From Pseudomonadota bacterium (lineage in GTDB: Bacteria > Pseudomonadota > Gammaproteobacteria > Burkholderiales > Burkholderiaceae_B): a stretch of DNA of 8,434 bases. Each line of letters opens with the position of its first letter. Position 1 is the first letter of the stretch. The notes beneath the pieces were generated by a model. That model did not search any database. It was not told where the DNA came from and saw only the letters and a list, made by a program, of their open reading frames with translations. The stretch is from NCBI GenBank assembly GCA_023389535.1, contig JAEWEH010000200.1, positions 1 to 8,434 on the forward strand, given 5' to 3'. The position numbers and the translations under genes are program-made. Shown here one piece after another: positions 6,638 to 8,434 of the stretch.

Positions 6638-6645
6638 GAGCCTAC

Positions 6646-7668
6646 TTATTTCACCAACCGCCCCTGTTCCACCACTACCCGGTCATCCATCGCCACGGTG
6701 CAATCCAGCATAGGTATGTCCAAGTGGCATGCCGTTTCCCGACCACCGCCGCCTTCTATATTCGGGCCGGTAGAGAACATGAAGCATCCCTCGAATGAGC
6801 GCGAATCCATGCCGTTGGTCTGACGCTTGTCGTACATGCCGAGCATGGTCCAGTGGGCCCGGCTGTGCAGGCCCCAGCCCAGGTGCGAAACCGCGTAGGC
6901 CTCCGGATCATTGAAGGAAGCCATGTATTCTCGTAGATATTTCGCATCAAAGCCGCCTTCTATGGCAGTGATATACCCCGCTTCTATTTTCAGATCGACA
7001 GGCGTGCGCAGATAATATTTGAAAGGCAGGATCACGTCGCCGGCGTTAAGGACGACGCGGCCGTGTATGGATTCTTCGGTGGGCCATGCGGCGATAAAAG
7101 CGCTGGGGCAATGGTCCCAATGGCCACGTTCGTCTGAAAATCCATACTGGGGCAGGTAATCGTACTTGCCGAAAGAAGCGACCAGATCGGTGCCCGCCTC
7201 CGAAGTGACATGCATCTGCCGTGTGGCTTTGAACAGCGCCAATGCATCCATGACGATGCGCTTGTCTTCCTGCTGCGGTTTGAGACGGATAAACGTCTCC
7301 GGGCCCTCCTTGACGAGGATGATGCGCGCGCCGGCATCTAGGATTTCTTTTTGCTCGCCGCCGCGATACATCCCCATGAGGTCGATGATGAGGTCTGTTT
7401 GTTTCAGGGCTTCTATCGCCACACGATTCGATGCCAGCGCGGTTGGCACGTAGGCGGCCGTCGAATCGCCGCCTACATTGATGCTGGGCGATTCGCCCAG
7501 CTCCATGATGTAATAAATATGGTCGCCCATTGAAAGCGCCAGTTTGACCGCCTGCAAGTGCTCCGGATGGGTGATATCCCCCACAAGAACCGCCACCGAT
7601 TCTCCGGCGGAGAGCTTGCATAGACCCAACAAATGCGTCCAGGCGTCGATAAGTGATTTGCTTGCCAT
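6646..7668 (-). CDS. NicX-like 2,5-dihydroxypyridine 5,6-dioxygenase family protein
   Basis: NicX is a mononuclear Fe(II) enzyme that cleaves the ring of 2,5-dihydroxypyridine to N-formylmaleamate in nicotinate, nicotine and picolinate breakdown. The fold is related to M29 aminopeptidase T, and such proteins are often labelled leucyl aminopeptidase. The 340-residue product closely follows Pseudomonas putida NicX as I recall it, for example WDHCPSAFIAAWP (184-196), GDVILPFKYY (210-219), EGGFDAKYLREYM (237-249), SHLGWGLHSRAHW (261-273) and CHLDIP (314-319). H262, H315 and D317 sit at a constant three-residue offset from the iron ligands I remember in NicX (H265, H318, D320), so a working metal site is likely. 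The cytoplasmic start at 7668 is supported by a GGGAA-type ribosome site. It lies 23 bp after a formamidase-like hydrolase gene, probably co-transcribed. No symbol is given because the exact substrate is not established. Confidence 0.85.
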   Translation of the reverse strand: MASKSLIDAWTHLLGLCKLSAGESVAVLVGDITHPEHLQAVKLALSMGDHIYYIMELGESPSINVGGDSTAAYVPTALASNRVAIEALKQTDLIIDLMGMYRGGEQKEILDAGARIILVKEGPETFIRLKPQQEDKRIVMDALALFKATRQMHVTSEAGTDLVASFGKYDYLPQYGFSDERGHWDHCPSAFIAAWPTEESIHGRVVLNAGDVILPFKYYLRTPVDLKIEAGYITAIEGGFDAKYLREYMASFNDPEAYAVSHLGWGLHSRAHWTMLGMYDKRQTNGMDSRSFEGCFMFSTGPNIEGGGGRETACHLDIPMLDCTVAMDDRVVVEQGRLVK

Positions 7669-7691
7669 CGTGGTTTCCCAGTTACGTGTTG

Positions 7692-8434
7692 CTATAAGAA
7701 CAGAGCATGCTTTGTGACTTCTGAGTCGGGGTCGGCCAACGCAGCGCGCAGGGTAAAGTGGTCATGGCCGGGCGCTAGGGTCAGCCGCGGGGCGGGCCGG
7801 CATTCCGACCAGGCTTGCACCAGTTCCCGCGCTTGGCGTTCATATTCCGGACCCTCATTGGCTCCCGTCAATATATGCAGGTCGCCGTTGAAACGAGGCG
7901 TGAGCCGCAGCGGGCTGTAATCGTTGACCTCGTCGTTGGAGAGCGTCAGCACATCATTGAGAAAGCACTGCTGGATGGGTGCAAGGTCGAAGATCCCGCT
8001 CATGGCGCAGATGGAGGCCAGCGGATGCGCAAAGGTTTCTGTCGCCATCATGGCGGCCAGATGGCCCCCGGCCGAATGCCCCGAGATGGACACGCGTCCG
8101 GCATCGAAGCCACACGTTTCGGCGTTGGCCATCAGCCAGTGCAAAGCCCGTGCGCATTGCGCAACCAATTCGCCCATCCTGACGCTGGGCACCAACGCGT
8201 AATTGACGATCGCCAGATTATGCCCGTGGGGCAGAATGCCGTGCGCGATATACGAAAAGTCGTTTTTATGCAGCATGCGCCAGTATCCGCCGTGATAAAA
8301 CACATGCAGCGGACCGCCCGGGTTCACGATGAAAAGATCCAGCAGCTCTTCATCCGAAGGGCCATAGGCAAGATCCCGCTTCAGCACATCCGCATATATC
8401 GACAGCGCAGACCGGTTGCCATCTTCCAGTTCCG
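7692..8434 (-). CDS. Alpha/beta hydrolase, kynurenine-formamidase-like (5' partial)
   Basis: This serine hydrolase has the HGGYW oxyanion-hole motif (residues 32-36, counted from the GTG codon at 8387), the nucleophile elbow SGHSAGG with S105, and a likely catalytic His at 210 in HDHFTL. The acid residue is less clear: GANEGPEYERQ (175-185) stands where the family acid region is expected. HGGYW/GHSAGG enzymes include kynurenine formamidases (arylformamidases), which hydrolyse N-formyl amides, and related esterases. The GTG at 8387 is probably not the true start. The frame stays open to the window edge, adding 15 codons (ELEDGNRSALSIYAD) that resemble the upstream helix of this family, so the N-terminus lies outside. 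The stop is 23 bp before the NicX-like gene. By analogy with NicX/NicD, it may deformylate the ring-opened product; an unrelated esterase role is possible. Confidence 0.85.
   Translation of the reverse strand, partial: ELEDGNRSALSIYADVLKRDLAYGPSDEELLDLFIVNPGGPLHVFYHGGYWRMLHKNDFSYIAHGILPHGHNLAIVNYALVPSVRMGELVAQCARALHWLMANAETCGFDAGRVSISGHSAGGHLAAMMATETFAHPLASICAMSGIFDLAPIQQCFLNDVLTLSNDEVNDYSPLRLTPRFNGDLHILTGANEGPEYERQARELVQAWSECRPAPRLTLAPGHDHFTLRAALADPDSEVTKHALFL

Larger units (their letters stand above)
6206..6645. repeat. GC-rich intergenic region with multiple inverted repeats, no convincing gene
   Basis: This 440-bp gap separates two converging genes. Open frames exist on both strands here but are of low-complexity Arg/Ala/Pro/Gly composition, overlap each other and match no family I know, so I treat them as GC artefacts. 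The region holds at least five inverted repeats: a perfect 18-bp pair (6305-6322 with 6439-6456), a hairpin at 6335-6365, an 8-bp pair (6483-6490 with 6517-6524), a 15-bp bulged hairpin (6554-6589) and a terminator-like pair near the NicX-like stop. Such density suggests a dispersed extragenic repeat or a structured RNA element, but copy number cannot be judged from one window. Confidence 0.6.

Noticed and set aside
6202..6823. Several overlapping open frames of 67-143 codons on both strands in the GC-rich gap between lysR and the NicX-like gene.
   Set aside because: Their compositions are Arg/Ala/Pro/Gly-rich with no recognisable motif, they overlap one another and the inverted repeats, and one runs antisense into the NicX-like gene. 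They are best explained by high GC content.
8385..8387. GTG as the start of the alpha/beta hydrolase.
   Set aside because: The frame continues without a stop to the window edge, and the extra residues resemble the N-terminal helix expected in this family, so the true start probably lies outside.
1..8434. CRISPR arrays, tRNA or rRNA genes, insertion sequences, phage genes or a defence system.
   Set aside because: I saw no regularly spaced repeats, no tRNA-like cloverleaf with conserved arms, no transposase, integrase or phage motif, and no nuclease, helicase or toxin domains.

Overview
The window looks like chromosomal DNA of a GC-rich betaproteobacterium, most likely from the Alcaligenaceae (Bordetella / Achromobacter / Pusillimonas type). 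I infer this from the base composition, a urease accessory block with a histidine-tailed UreE, and a Bug-type (tripartite tricarboxylate receptor) periplasmic binding protein beside a class III CoA-transferase, a combination common in that family. I could run no database search, so the genus is left open.

Layout. Positions 2-1821 (+ strand) hold the 3' end of a urease operon: ureE (5' end outside the window), ureF and ureG, tightly packed. A short convergent gap with an imperfect GC-rich hairpin separates ureG from a minus-strand operon (5185 down to 1881) reading HMG-CoA-lyase-family protein, class III CoA-transferase, Bug solute receptor. A LysR-type regulator (5285-6205, +) diverges from this operon. 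The AT-rich gap between them carries a perfect 12-bp palindrome, a natural operator candidate. Positions 6206-6645 hold no convincing gene but are packed with GC-rich inverted repeats, including a perfect 18-bp pair. The right end (8434 down to 6646, minus) holds the 3' part of a formamidase-like alpha/beta hydrolase gene, followed 23 bp later by a NicX-like 2,5-dihydroxypyridine 5,6-dioxygenase gene.

How the genes work together. UreE, UreF and UreG deliver nickel to apo-urease. The lyase, CoA-transferase and receptor resemble a scavenging pathway: an organic acid is bound in the periplasm, activated by CoA transfer, then cleaved by a retro-Claisen lyase. 3-Hydroxy-3-methylglutarate or a related branched hydroxy-dicarboxylate would fit, but the substrate is an inference. 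The NicX-like enzyme and its hydrolase neighbour suggest opening of a hydroxylated pyridine ring to an N-formyl amide and then deformylation. The hydrolase is of the HGGYW (kynurenine-formamidase-like) type rather than what I recall of canonical NicD, so this pair is the most interesting lead in the window.
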